A DNA stretch of 29,493 bases from Entamoeba histolytica HM-1:IMSS (taxonomy: Eukaryota; Evosea; Mastigamoebida; Endamoebidae), in NCBI RefSeq assembly GCF_000208925.1, contig NW_001915066.1, positions 1-29,493 on the forward strand. The letters run 5' to 3'. Position numbers and translations under genes: made by a program. Shown piece by piece: positions 9,594-19,476 of this stretch (position 1 is the first letter of the stretch; each line of letters opens with the position of its first letter). The notes beneath the pieces were generated by a model, which was given only the letters and a program-made list of their open reading frames with translations, was not told the DNA's origin and made no database searches.

Positions 9594-11703
9594 ATGTCAC
9601 ATTTTGATGAGTCATATTCTCAAGTTTTCTTTGGCTATAACTCTGGTGATTCAGAGAGTTCTTTTATTGGAGATAAACCAATAATTAGAGAAATAAGTGA
9701 AGATAGTAGTGTTTTATTCCATACGAAAAAACGAAGATCAGCTCGTGTTCCCAATATGAGTCGTCATATCACTTGTTTTGAAAATGACTTTGGAGGTTCA
9801 ATTGAAATGTTTAGTTATTCACAATATTTACAATTAGTTAAAACAAAACAACAGTTGATTGATTGTAATATCATATTATTACTATTTACTTATTTATCTA
9901 AAGGAACATATAAAATTTTTACTCAATTTTTACTCGATATATTACCCCATTTGTTTGTTTAGAAATTTTAATATTAAATATGTTTTATTACTAATGATTA
10001 GAGATGAATTTTCATTAATAGTATTAACTGAATATATTAGTACAGAATATCCATTTAAATCATACCTTAAAGATACTGTCAACTTAACACCTCTTTTTAA
10101 ACAATCATTAGAGATGAAAAGTCGTGCATTGTTACAATTTTATTTAGAAATTAAACCACTTCCAGATGAAGATTTAACTCCAGTTTTATCTTCTCTTCTT
10201 AAAGAACTTCATGACTCACCAACTGAACAAACATATTCTTTTACATCATTTTTAATTGAAAGAATGATTGGACTTGGACTTCTTTCAGATAATATTGTAT
10301 ATGATTATGTTATTGTATTATTAAAACTATATCTTTCTTCTTCGAAATTACTTCCTGGAGTTATTCAGTCTTTACTTCTTCTTTCAGAAAGTAAAATGAA
10401 ACAACAATTTCTTGATGTTTTAAATCATTATAGACTATCTCAACAATTAACTTTAGACCAACAACATTTTCTCTCTTTCTTCTTTGAAGGAGAACAATCA
10501 AATGACTATCAATATGATAATATTGTTTATCATATAGATCTTTCTTTTATTATCTCTAAAATTGAATCATTATATATTTCTCAAAAATCAAATCATTACG
10601 TATTAATTAAAGCAGATAATCAACTTCCATTAAGTATATCTCAAATGTTAAATATCATTCAATTTCTTTCAAATGAACTTCATTCAAATCCATTAAATTC
10701 TCTTCATTCATTAAAAATTGTTTTATCAAATCTTCTTAATTTGACTCATCCATTATCTCCTGACTTTCTTCATTCTGATAAACTCATATCAATTCTTTTT
10801 GATATTATTCCAATATTATGTTCTTTTCGTCCTGACACATTTTCTTTAATTTATTCAATTAAAGAAGTTCTTTATTATGATCTTATTCTATTAGTAAATC
10901 TTTCATCAAGTTTTCCTTGTCTTCAAATAAATGCAAATCAATTATTGTTAGAACATTTTCCATTATTAAAAGACAACTTAATTACATGTTCATTATGTTT
11001 CTGTTGTTTTTCTTGCTTTAATTATTATAATCCAATCTATACAGATGATACATTAACTTCAATATTAGAATATTGTGTTGAACTATTCTTTGAAAATGAT
11101 GAATTTCAAATTGATGCTTTTATAACACAAACTGAATTTAATAAATTCATTCCTTTAACATCTAAAATACTTCCATTTACTTCACAAGTTACAACACCAT
11201 TCTTACATTGTATCGAGCATTCTTTTATTTGTTTTTCTTCATTAAAGATTTTTCTTAACTTTCTTAAGAAATGTCAAATTCTTTATGATGAAATAGCAGA
11301 AAGAGGTTCAGTTAAAAGAAGAGACCTTATTAATTACATTAAACAACATAATCCTTTACTTTGTCTTGAAATAATTATTGGATATCTAGAATCATCAACA
11401 ATAATAATGGAAAAATTATATAGTAAACGTGAACGACTACAATATTGTGGATTAGTTAATAATGCAATTCAATTAGCAAATAAAATGCTTGAACTTATTT
11501 CTCTTAAATTTACAAATAATACTCAATTTATTTCTGAGGTAGAAAGAATAAGAAATAAATTACTTAATGTAACTGAGAATAATGATTTAATTAAAAAATT
11601 CATCAATTCAAATTACTTTAAATTAATAATTCCTGAAGAAGAACCAAAAATTGATTTAATTGAAAAAATGAAAGGAGAATTAAATAAAAATGAAAATAAA
11701 TAA
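9594..11703 (+). CDS. Alpha-solenoid-like protein of unknown function, 686 residues, two exons
   Basis: Exon 1 is 9594-9952 and exon 2 is 10002-11703; the 49-base intron interrupts a Leu codon. The product has a polar N terminus with a basic KKRRSAR patch (residues 45-51). A long series of helices follows, rich in Leu and Ile, with no strict repeat that I can mark. This is the look of a HEAT/ARM-type scaffold. A Cys-rich patch (CSLCFCCFSCF, near residues 445-455) sits in the middle but lacks zinc-binding spacing. The last ~40 residues are charged. I do not recognise the family. A GAAC motif at 9575-9578 lies 16-19 bases before the ATG, and the next plus-strand gene starts 78 bases after the stop. 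Confidence 0.82.
9953..10001 (+). other. Intron (49 nt), phase 2
   Basis: It starts GTTTGTTTAG and ends CTAATGATTAG, with an ACTAAT branch-like motif just before the end. Joining TT with A makes a Leu codon and continues into GAT GAA TTT. Without splicing, exon 1 stops at 9962. Confidence 0.88.
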
Positions 11704-11781
11704 ATACTTTTTATATAATTCTTTTAAATAGTTTCAATTTATTTAAAGTTTTTATTTTTTGTTTAAAAAACTAAAAAAACT

Positions 11782-12921
11782 ATGAATTGGGAAAGAATTG
11801 TTCAAATACCAGAAAAATATAAGAAAAGATATCAGAAATCATATTTACTAATAATTGTTACAGGAATTTCTTTAATCACATTTACTACATTCATTATTAT
11901 ATCTTTTCCTTTAATTAATCTTAATAAATTAAAACATAAAGAATATTTATATTTATCTTCAGAACAAATAGAAACTCATAAAGTTAATAATTTTATTGTT
12001 CAAAAAAATAATTGGAAAGATAACGTTATTGATGTAGCTACATTTAATTATGAAGGAAAATGTAAAAACTTCTTTCAATTTAAATCAAATAATAAAAGAG
12101 ATTTATTAGTATATTCATTTGGATTTTTTACAAAACGGATTTATATGAAACAAAGAACTGATGCTTTAAAAACTCTTTCTATAACAAGACAAGCTATTCC
12201 TCATGCAAAGATTGTTGCTTTATTATTATGGCCATCACCTACACCTTTATTATATGATGATATGAAAAAATATAATGTAGAAGTAGTTGACATGAGTGAT
12301 ATACCATTTGGACATTTTGTAGTTACTAGATATATTGCTTTTACCAGATATATTAAACGACACCAAAGTGATTATGATAGAGTAATATTTTCTGATACAA
12401 GAGATGTTGTTATATTTAATGATATATTTGCTACATTTGGTGTTAATGATCTAATATGGACAACTGAATGTCCATTTGCAACTAATTCTACTTCAAATGA
12501 ATTATCATTAGACTTTTGTTGTTCTCCAGCAAATAACCATAATCATTTCCAATGGTTAGAATCATTTTTTGGAGATGAAGTAACAAGGGAGAGTGTTATT
12601 AATAAACAAATTTCGTTAAATGGTGGATTTGGAATGGGTGGAATGAAAAAAATGATAATTGCAATGAATTCTTTTGTAAAAAGAATGAGATGGTTTCCTT
12701 CTTTCTTCTTTGGATATGATCAAGCATTAATGAATGTGTTATATTATTCAAAAGAATTTGGAGTTGAAATGAAATTAGAAGGATGTACACAAAGGAGTTG
12801 TTTTTATGGGAAACATATATTAAAACTTAAAAATAAATCAGTTATTTATTCAGATACTGGATGTAGTCCAATTGTAGTTCATAAATTAACATTAACAAAT
12901 TCTGATTATCATATGACTTAA
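11782..12921 (+). CDS. Type II membrane glycosyltransferase, 379 residues
   Basis: A short basic cytosolic N terminus (about 20 residues) is followed by one membrane segment (about residues 21-46). A lumenal domain comes next, the layout of Golgi or ER glycosyltransferases. The catalytic domain has an acidic metal-site-like motif SDTRD at 204-208, in the strand RVIFSDTRDVVIFNDIF, so one of its Asp residues probably holds Mn-UDP-sugar. NGGFGMGG (from 280) and GYDQALMN (from 311) match the acceptor and nucleotide-sugar loops seen in GT-A fold enzymes, which carry N-G-G and D-Q motifs. Several Cys residues in the lumenal half could form disulfides. The donor sugar cannot be told from sequence. 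This resembles a family of related Entamoeba surface-glycan enzymes. The leader is short, with GTTTAAAA at 11761. Confidence 0.78.
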   Translation: MNWERIVQIPEKYKKRYQKSYLLIIVTGISLITFTTFIIISFPLINLNKLKHKEYLYLSSEQIETHKVNNFIVQKNNWKDNVIDVATFNYEGKCKNFFQFKSNNKRDLLVYSFGFFTKRIYMKQRTDALKTLSITRQAIPHAKIVALLLWPSPTPLLYDDMKKYNVEVVDMSDIPFGHFVVTRYIAFTRYIKRHQSDYDRVIFSDTRDVVIFNDIFATFGVNDLIWTTECPFATNSTSNELSLDFCCSPANNHNHFQWLESFFGDEVTRESVINKQISLNGGFGMGGMKKMIIAMNSFVKRMRWFPSFFFGYDQALMNVLYYSKEFGVEMKLEGCTQRSCFYGKHILKLKNKSVIYSDTGCSPIVVHKLTLTNSDYHMT

Positions 12922-13036
12922 ATAATTATTTATTAAATATTTTTTAATTTTTTAAAATTAAAATAATAAATGAATATGAAAAGGATATGAATTAATTGTT
13001 GCATTTAAATACATTTGTTGTAAAAAAAAGTTTTGT

Positions 13037-13735
13037 TCAAAGAAGGTTTTGAACAAAACCATTAAAATCATCTAATTTAATATTTTCATTAAGAACTTTA
13101 GACAGACTAGGTAATGGAGTAACTCCAGGATTAATATCATTCATTGAATACTTATACATAGAAGAAAGAGAAGGTAATGCACATTTTTTATCTTTTTCAT
13201 TTAGAATAAATTCTTCTTGAGAACATTCAGTTGACATTAATTTCTCTGAATTCATATTGTTATATTCACAACAATTATTTTCTGAACATTCCCAAGGTGC
13301 TTCATATTTACGTAATTTCCAAACACCAGTTTTATTCATTGTTGATTTCCCTGACTCAAATAAATTACAATGAATCATAGCATCTAAAATAGCTTTTTTC
13401 CATTTATTTGGATTAGTTCTAAATTGGTCTAATTGAGAAAAAAGATACCAATGATCAACAATAAACCAATGAACATCATATTTTAAAGAAAAATATCCAT
13501 TCTTTTTATAAATCACTGATAAACAATAAAATATAACTCTACAAATATATTGCCATGAAATAACATTTCTTGATTGTTCTTTTGCTAAAACAGCCATTCC
13601 TTTTTGACATAATGGACAAAAACAAAGTTTTAAATGATATGGTTCATTATCTTCTAAAACAGGAGTAGAATCTATTGCATCAAATACTGGAAATTTTCTA
13701 GTATTACAGTATTGATTCATTTGAGATGTTTGCAT
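13037..13735 (-). CDS. Putative winged-helix (forkhead-like) protein, 232 residues
   Basis: The N-terminal third carries a CFCPLCQKG zinc-knuckle-like patch (near 38-46), then a hydrophobic helix. The core (about residues 95-155) reads as a winged helix: helix LFSQLDQF, helix KWKKAILDAMIHCNLFE, then a wing ending KTGVWKLRKYEAPWE. This parallels forkhead domains, which have W-x-N-S-I-R-H-N-L-S followed by a K-G-x-W-x-(I/L) wing. The order of elements fits but identity is low. The C terminus is Ser/Pro/Asn-rich and disordered. It may be a DNA-binding regulator, but that is inference from the fold-like pattern. A GAAC motif lies about 60 bases upstream at 13794-13797. Confidence 0.6.
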   Translation of the reverse strand: MQTSQMNQYCNTRKFPVFDAIDSTPVLEDNEPYHLKLCFCPLCQKGMAVLAKEQSRNVISWQYICRVIFYCLSVIYKKNGYFSLKYDVHWFIVDHWYLFSQLDQFRTNPNKWKKAILDAMIHCNLFESGKSTMNKTGVWKLRKYEAPWECSENNCCEYNNMNSEKLMSTECSQEEFILNEKDKKCALPSLSSMYKYSMNDINPGVTPLPSLSKVLNENIKLDDFNGFVQNLL

Positions 13736-14262
13736 TTAGTTAATGAGTAGTTTAACCTTAGATCTGATAAATAACAAGCTCCACGTCATTTTAGTTCTAA
13801 TTTTGGAATCTATTTTGAAAAACACTATTTTTTCTCTTTTTTGTAACCATCTTTCATACAATGCTTCTTTTTTCTGTAAATTAATTTTAATGTAATCTCC
13901 CGATATTTTATTATTTTTTTATTAAAATACCCCTTTTAAAATAAATAAAATTGTTTAATTTGTTGAAAAAATAATTGAAAAAAATCCACATAATTTGATT
14001 TTATTTGTTTCTTTTCAAAAATAGAATTTTATTTTTATATTTAAAAGAAAGGAATAATTTCTATTTCGTTGGAATGTAATTATGTGTTAGTTTTTTATTA
14101 AAAACTATTCTAAAAAACAATAAATTTAAACGTTGAATTTTCTAAAAAAAATTTATAAAAATAAATAATAATAAGTTTTTATAGCAATTTTATTATTAAA
14201 ATATAATGTTATTTAAGAAATAGGAATGATGAATTGTTTTCAAAATCTGAATTTTTAACTAT
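13736..14262. other. AT-rich intergenic region, no gene seen (527 bases)
   Basis: This is the upstream region of the winged-helix-like gene and the downstream region of the zinc-finger gene. It has long A and T runs and no open frame or RNA-like structure that I can support. Confidence 0.5.
13794..13797 (-). promoter_or_regulatory. GAAC element upstream of the winged-helix-like gene
   Basis: TTAGAACTAAAA on the minus strand, about 60 bases before the ATG at 13735. The same TTAGAACTA context occurs upstream of the 196-residue gene. Spacing is within the range described for Entamoeba promoters. Confidence 0.35.
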
Positions 14263-14796
14263 TTATGATTTGAGAGATAAAGATAGACAATGAAAACAAT
14301 AATCCGTATGACATTCTCTACAATGAAATAATAATGAAAATTTGTTTTTACCAAAGACTTGTTGACAATAATCACATTTCCACCACTTACCAGGATAAAG
14401 AATTGAAGGACTTGAAACATAAAGTGCATGAGGATGAAATGATGGGATATAAAGAGATTCAAAACATTGTTTACAATATGCCATAACACATTGATTACAT
14501 CTAAATAATTTATCATTATTTTCTTTATGACAATCACAACATTTTCCTCTACTTTCATAGTCTGGTTCAAAAGTATGATTTAAATGATGATAATGAGCAA
14601 TAACCTGATGATAACAAGATGCACAAACATCAAACTCACATTCATCGCAATGATACATTAATTCATTTCTTAATGGTTTAGAGCCACATAAATCACATTT
14701 CCACCATCCATGATTTTCTTTATATACTTCAAATGGATCTGTAAGAAATAATGGATGACAATGTATCAAATGGTACATTTGTTGTTGAATATTCAT
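14263..14796 (-). CDS. Zinc-finger protein with three ZZ/DC1-like repeats, 177 residues
   Basis: Almost the whole protein is made of three Cys/His modules. The first has WWKCDLCG, then YHCDECEFDVCASCY. The second has GKCCDCHKEN, then FRCNQCVMAYCKQCF. The third has WWKCDYCQQVFG, then FHCRECHTDYCFHCL. Each gives two CxxC pairs about 13-20 residues apart plus a CxxC end, a zinc-binding layout like ZZ or DC1 domains. Modules 1 and 3 are the most alike, sharing WWKCD and the preceding HP(L/H)-type strand, so the array probably arose by internal duplication. There is no other domain. Such fingers usually bind proteins or lipids rather than DNA. The open frame extends further upstream without an ATG, so the ATG at 14796 is the likely start. 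Confidence 0.72.
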   Translation of the reverse strand: MNIQQQMYHLIHCHPLFLTDPFEVYKENHGWWKCDLCGSKPLRNELMYHCDECEFDVCASCYHQVIAHYHHLNHTFEPDYESRGKCCDCHKENNDKLFRCNQCVMAYCKQCFESLYIPSFHPHALYVSSPSILYPGKWWKCDYCQQVFGKNKFSLLFHCRECHTDYCFHCLSLSLKS

Positions 14797-15063
14797 TTTT
14801 GAGTATAGACATTTTGTAATACTTATCAAGTATCTTTCATACAAAGTGAATAATAACAAAATCAATCACTAAGAAAGTAATACTTAATAAGATTATATTT
14901 TTAACAAAACACAAGTTAATAACTTTAAAATAAACACAAAGAAGTTTTACAAACAAATGAATTAAAAACTTGTTTTTTTTTATATTTCAAATGAATTGAT
15001 TAGAATTGATTTGATATAATAATTAATCATTAAGTAGAAATAAATATTATAAAATTACTTTCT

Positions 15064-16391
15064 TTAGAACACAACACTTACTTCTCCACTTGAAGTTAAA
15101 TAACGGTCTGGTAATGTATTAGTATTTAATGTAAATGAAATTCGTTGATTTCTTATTACAGGTGTAGATGGTTGTGAAGCCATAGGACAATGAATTCGTC
15201 TTTCAGAAACACTTTTGATACATTTATCCATCCCTTCTTTAATACTATTACTTTGTGTATCATCTCTTCCTTCAGAAAGGGTTGATGTATTTCTTTGTTT
15301 AGAAGTTGACCTTGAAATGTCTCTAGTAACAGAAGATGAGTCAACAATAATACGAGTGAAATAAATAATATTCATCATTTGCTCATTTAATTCCCTCTGA
15401 AAATTTTCATTAACCACTTTTAAATTATTAGTAAGCATATTAATATCAGCACCTTTAATCACTTCAGGAATTTGAATTCCTGCTAATTCAACAAGAGTTT
15501 CTTGATTTTTAATCATTCTAGCACAAAGTAATTCTTGAAAAGTTTCCAAATCAACAGGAATATATAAAGGAGCATTTGGAAAGTAATTTCTTACATTTGG
15601 ATTTTCTAATGTTTTTTTAAAAAAAGATTGACATTCTTGGAATCTAAGTAAAATTTTTAGTGAAGTTTTTAATGAATTAGGAGGTGCATTAATTATGGTA
15701 TCAAAGTAAGCTTGTATATAACAACATAGTCTATAGAAAGTAGTCGTTAATTCTTTAATAAAGAAATTGATTATATATAAATGGAATTTATTAATAAAGA
15801 AACGTGGATTATTCCAGTCTAATGAAATAAAATTAAAAAACATAGAAGTTAAAGTGTCTAATAATATGAGCCATATATTTATTTAAAATGTACATTTTAT
15901 TAGCTGACTAAAATAAATAGAAACAAACTAATAGTTTGATCATATGATTTATCTGAATGAAGAATAGATATTTTATCAAGTGTAATTGACCTGTCTAAAG
16001 CAGTAGAATCATCAACATACAAAGAAGTATATAAATCAAGGTGATTTGAAAAAACAATCATTAGTTCTTTTTCTTCTTGTGTCTTATAATTTACAGGAAT
16101 ATGGGTAATGAATTGAACAGAGTTTGATACAATTTTCATTAATAATGCATTATCTGAATCATGTTTAATAATAATAAATATAACACAAAGAAGACGAAGA
16201 TATTCGTTAGTAGTTAAGTTACTTTTAATACGAGTTAATATCTCATGATTTAACAATTGAGATGACATTAAATCTTTTTCCATTTCTTTTAATTTTTTAA
16301 CAATGTTTTTAGGAATTTTTCCATTTTCAGTTTTCAATGCTTTATTAAGTAAAGATTCTTCTTTGGGTACAAATATTTTAAATAAGGACAT
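15064..16391 (-). CDS. ANTH-domain (AP180/CALM-like) endocytic adaptor, two exons
   Basis: Exon 1 (16391-15929, 154 codons plus one base) and exon 2 together encode a protein of 405 or 418 residues, depending on the 3' splice site. The N-terminal half fits an ANTH domain: a KIPKNIVKKLKEMEKDL helix, NEYLRLLCVIFIIIKH, a YTSLYVDD segment matching the ANTH Y-(A)-x-Y-L region, then helices including TTFYRLCCYIQAYFDTIIN. The last is followed by a block like the AP180 A-x-x-I-Y-K-R-F helix (LKTSLKILLRFQECQSFF). ANTH domains bind PI(4,5)P2 and clathrin at the plasma membrane. The expected N-terminal lysine cluster that binds the lipid is weak here. The C-terminal ~100 residues are Ser/Thr-rich and disordered; I see no clathrin box. 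A TAATTTTA follows the stop. Confidence 0.68.
15858..15928 (-). other. Intron (71 nt, or 110 nt to 15819), phase 1
   Basis: It begins GTTTGTTTC at 15928. Two downstream ATTAG sites keep the frame: one ends at 15858 (71 nt) and one at 15819 (110 nt). They differ by exactly 39 bases, or 13 codons, including a Met and a Phe-rich stretch. Both join A with AC to make Asn. The nearer site is preferred by scanning from the 5' side. Confidence 0.75.
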
Positions 16392-16430
16392 TGAATAAAA
16401 CTGTTGGTATGTACTAACTTTTTAAGTTCT
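16392..16430 (-). promoter_or_regulatory. Putative promoter and initiator of the ANTH gene
   Basis: On the minus strand GAACTTAAAA begins at 16429, and TTTTATTCA touches the ATG, resembling the AAAAATTCA initiator of Entamoeba. Very short leaders are normal for this genus. Confidence 0.4.
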
Positions 16431-16983
16431 TTTCTTTCTGCTTTTCTTAGTACTTCTGATGACATGGAAGAACATTCTTTATCCTATGTTTTTTTTTAGG
16501 TAAATCGAAAGTTAAAATCATCTTCAGATTTTTATTTTCTTCTACGAAAGTATTATACATGAAACTATTCATTACTATTAGTTCTATTATTAATTTGCCT
16601 ATCATTCCTTCTATTTTTAAATGAACCAATAAAAACTATTAAAAACAATTTTCTTTTATTCTATAAAATAACCCTTTTTTCCTTTTTTTTTTTTGCTTTA
16701 ACCTTTTCCAAATAATCTTCAAAATTCAATTTTCTTTTTCCTTCCTTTTCATCTCCATTTGATTTCTCAGATAGTTCTCAGAGTTTTCTTTTGAGAAAGA
16801 ATCTTCTTGCGATCTTCTTTCTGCACCCAAGCAGCATATTATTTTAATAATTTACTTTATTTTTATTTTTTTACTTTAAACATTTCTTTGTTTCAGTCTT
16901 GAAGATCTTTACAGGATATACACTTTCTCATATAACATAAAACCAAATAACAATATTGAAAAATGTGACAAATAGTCAATGAA
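16431..16983. other. T-rich intergenic region, no gene seen (about 550 bases)
   Basis: This stretch between the 5' end of the ANTH gene and the 3' end of eIF2B beta is rich in TTTC and TTTT runs. The only open frame, on the minus strand at 16447-16629, has no ATG start at its edge and no recognisable product. Confidence 0.5.
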
Positions 16984-18244
16984 TTAATTTCCACTTTCAA
17001 TAAAGAATGTATCTTCAGGATTATATAATTGAGCAACAAGACGATAAATATAAGATGGTGAAACACCTTTTCTAAAAAAAGTTAATAAACTTATTATTTA
17101 ACTCAAAATGAAGACAAATTTAAAACAAACTCATTTGTTATGAATAAATTGATCCAATCAGGTTGTATATAATCAAATGTAGAATTAATTACCCGAACAT
17201 ATTGAGCTTCTTTTATTTGATATTCATTAACAACAACAGTTTCATCTACATCTGATTTCTTTGTAAGAACTTCTTCAAGTCCAGTTGTTGTACGACCAAT
17301 AGCTGGTGTAGATAAAATTGCTGGTGTTATTGGTAATGGTGATTGAATTAAAGAAAATCCATTTGAATTTGTTGGGAAATTTGGACAAATTTTATAAGCC
17401 CCAGTACATACATAAACTGGTACATGGAAATGGTTAGCTGCACTACATAAATTATAAGCTCCTGAAGTAGCAACAAGTCCACCATTTGCAAAAACTGAAT
17501 GACATCCAAGAATAATTTTATTTACACGAGGTAAAATACTGAATAAAGATGATTCAGAAATTAAATGTGATTGAATTCCTTTAGCTTTTAAATCATTAAC
17601 TATTTCTTGTTCATCATGTCGTTGTAAACTTTCAATAACAATAACATTAAATTTTCTATTTCTTTTTGCTCCAGCTACAAATTCTAATACAGTTCTTGAT
17701 TTACCATATAATAAAATAGTGTCATTATCATTAATATACAATTCTCCTTGTTCTGCAATACTTTCATAAAGTGTAGATAATTCTTGTTGAAATTCTTTAA
17801 TCATTTCAACTAATAATTCTTTATATTTAACCATATCAACTGTACTTGTTGTTTGATGTTCAAATGTTAATCTATGTAATTCATTTGCTTGTACATCAAA
17901 ATCTTCATTTAACATACTTTTTTCAACTTCTCTTGCCATAAACATAACACGACGAACAATATTTACTGTAGCATATTCTGATTGTGTCCCTATTTGAACA
18001 TATTTACCAATTCCTTTTAAAACATTCATTAATTCTCCAGGTCTTTCAAAATGCTCTCTCTCAATAAGTCTTGATAATAATGAAAGAATTGGAGAAGATG
18101 ATTGATATGCTCCATACACAACTCTATAATTTATTATAAATATACACTGTTATTGATTAAACTTATATAGATAAATTCAAACCCTCTTTTAATATTTTGA
18201 ACAATCTCTTGAACTCTATTAAATGTTGATTGATACTTTTGCAT
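16984..18244 (-). CDS. Translation initiation factor eIF2B subunit beta, three exons
   Basis: Three exons (18244-18183, 18123-17131, 17071-16984) encode 380 residues. eIF2B is the GDP-GTP exchange factor for eIF2. Its beta subunit belongs to the regulatory alpha/beta/delta core that senses eIF2 phosphorylation. The middle exon holds the Rossmann-like C-terminal domain: DTILLYGKSRTVLEFV, then FNVIVIES, KIILGCHSVFANGGLVATSG, and VPVYVCTGAYKICP. The G-x-x-x-V-x-x-x-G-x-(V/L) block is diagnostic for the family. The first exon supplies the start (MQKYQS) and an N-terminal helix. The last, 88-base exon supplies the conserved tail SYIYRLVAQLYNPED. The large exon alone lacks an ATG at its start and the family tail. 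The length is normal for the family. Histidine in GCHSV replaces the usual Asp (G-A-D-A-V), as in beta subunits of several species. Confidence 0.9.
17072..17130 (-). other. eIF2B beta intron 2 (59 nt), phase 2
   Basis: It starts GTTTGTTTTA and ends CTTTTTTTAG. Splicing joins GA and A (Glu) and leads into KGVSPSYIYR, the conserved tail of the family. Confidence 0.92.
18124..18182 (-). other. eIF2B beta intron 1 (59 nt), phase 2
   Basis: It starts GTTTGA, one base away from the usual GTTTGT, and ends ATTATAG. Splicing joins GG and A (Gly) so that KRG continues into VVYGAYQSS. Confidence 0.85.
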
Positions 18245-18375
18245 TCTAATAATTTTTAGTTTTTCTTTTCTTAAAAAAAAAGTTATTTATAAAAAACACA
18301 AAATAATTCAAACCCTTTTTCTTTTTTTCTTTTTAATAAAATTCAATTTAGATTATTTCCTTTTATCTTTAAATC

Positions 18376-19476
18376 TTATTTTTGTAGTTCTGATTTTGTT
18401 TCTTTACTTAATATCTTCTCTTCTACTTTAATTTCTTGGTAAATTGTATTTTTAATTAATTCATTTTTTTCTTCTTTTATTGGTTGTGTATTTAATACTT
18501 GTGGAATTGTTTTATCTTCAAACTTTTCAATAGGAATTATATTTGAAGGTTGAGAGTCTTGTTTCATTTGTTCATCATTGTTTATTTCAGACATACCATT
18601 CATTTCCTTTTCTTGTAAAGAAATTTCTTCTTTTGTTTCTTTTTGGGTTTGTTCTTGTTTTTCTTCCTCTTTAATTTGACTAGTGGTAATTTCTTGCTCA
18701 TTATTTGTTTTTTCTTCTGAATGAGTATTAGTTGTTTGTTGTTCATTTAATAGTTGGTTTCTTCTTTCATCCATTTCTTGTTCCATCTCTAAGTTATGAA
18801 GTATTTCTTCTTCTTTTGGTTCATACTGACCCATTGTTCCTTTAAAAAAATGGACAGGATTCTTCAATATATCAAATAAAATAATATGTAAATTCGCTAA
18901 TGCATCACTTTTTTCTTCTTCATTTAATGATTCATATGGAATTAAGAATTGATCAAAGAATGAATGGTGATAATGATTGTTAACAATATGAACGTCAAAC
19001 CCATTTTTAAATATGACTGGACTATTTTCATAACGTACAGGACGGTTTTGTGTTGTTGTAAAATAAACTGTTTGGAATATTTCGTTGGTTTGAAGGTATT
19101 CATTTTCTTTAAACAAATAAACTACTCTATATGATGTATCCATCACATCAACAACATTTTTACCATCTAACATTTGTTTCATTGAATCAACATTTATATC
19201 AATTAACGATTCTAATATTTTTTCATCATTTTGATTTGCAAAGACAATGTCCAAATAACCACTATTCTTTAATGCATAATACCAAAACTTAGGAATCGTT
19301 TTAATAACCTCTCGTAATTGTGCATAATGAGAAGTTGGTGAATATAATAACTTCCCCCCTTCCCATTGAATAATTTTCATTTCAAGATTATTTTTATGTA
19401 ACATTGCTTGGTATAATAGTAACTGTTCTACAACATCTTTTCTATCTAATGTACGAGGTGTTTCTGAATTACTCAT
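18376..19476 (-). CDS. NAP/SET-family histone chaperone, 366 residues
   Basis: The first 215 residues match a nucleosome assembly protein domain. A long N-terminal helix (about 10-35) dimerises, followed by a loop and IPKFWYYALKNSGYL (61-75), which corresponds to the family I-P-x-F-W-x-x-(A/V)-L-x-N-H-P motif. Then come SLIDINVD and strands with YRVVYLFKENEYLQT and NEIFQTVYF. The domain ends at a hydrophobic helix (NLHIILFDILKNPVHFF). The second part (about 220-366) is a highly charged Lys/Glu/Gln tail rather than the purely acidic tail of most members. Such proteins carry H2A-H2B dimers, or in the SET branch inhibit PP2A. The shorter core and FWYYAL wording lean toward SET/TSPY. It lies head to the gene-poor region, with no clear GAAC in the first 60 bases upstream. 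Confidence 0.8.
   Translation of the reverse strand: MSNSETPRTLDRKDVVEQLLLYQAMLHKNNLEMKIIQWEGGKLLYSPTSHYAQLREVIKTIPKFWYYALKNSGYLDIVFANQNDEKILESLIDINVDSMKQMLDGKNVVDVMDTSYRVVYLFKENEYLQTNEIFQTVYFTTTQNRPVRYENSPVIFKNGFDVHIVNNHYHHSFFDQFLIPYESLNEEEKSDALANLHIILFDILKNPVHFFKGTMGQYEPKEEEILHNLEMEQEMDERRNQLLNEQQTTNTHSEEKTNNEQEITTSQIKEEEKQEQTQKETKEEISLQEKEMNGMSEINNDEQMKQDSQPSNIIPIEKFEDKTIPQVLNTQPIKEEKNELIKNTIYQEIKVEEKILSKETKSELQK

Noticed and set aside
14259..14570. Overlapping 103-codon frame on the same strand as the zinc-finger gene
   Set aside because: A different phase of the Cys/His-rich coding sequence; it lacks domain structure.
16447..16629. Minus-strand 60-codon open frame
   Set aside because: It starts at a TTG, not an ATG, has no recognisable product, and lies in the T-rich upstream region of the ANTH gene.
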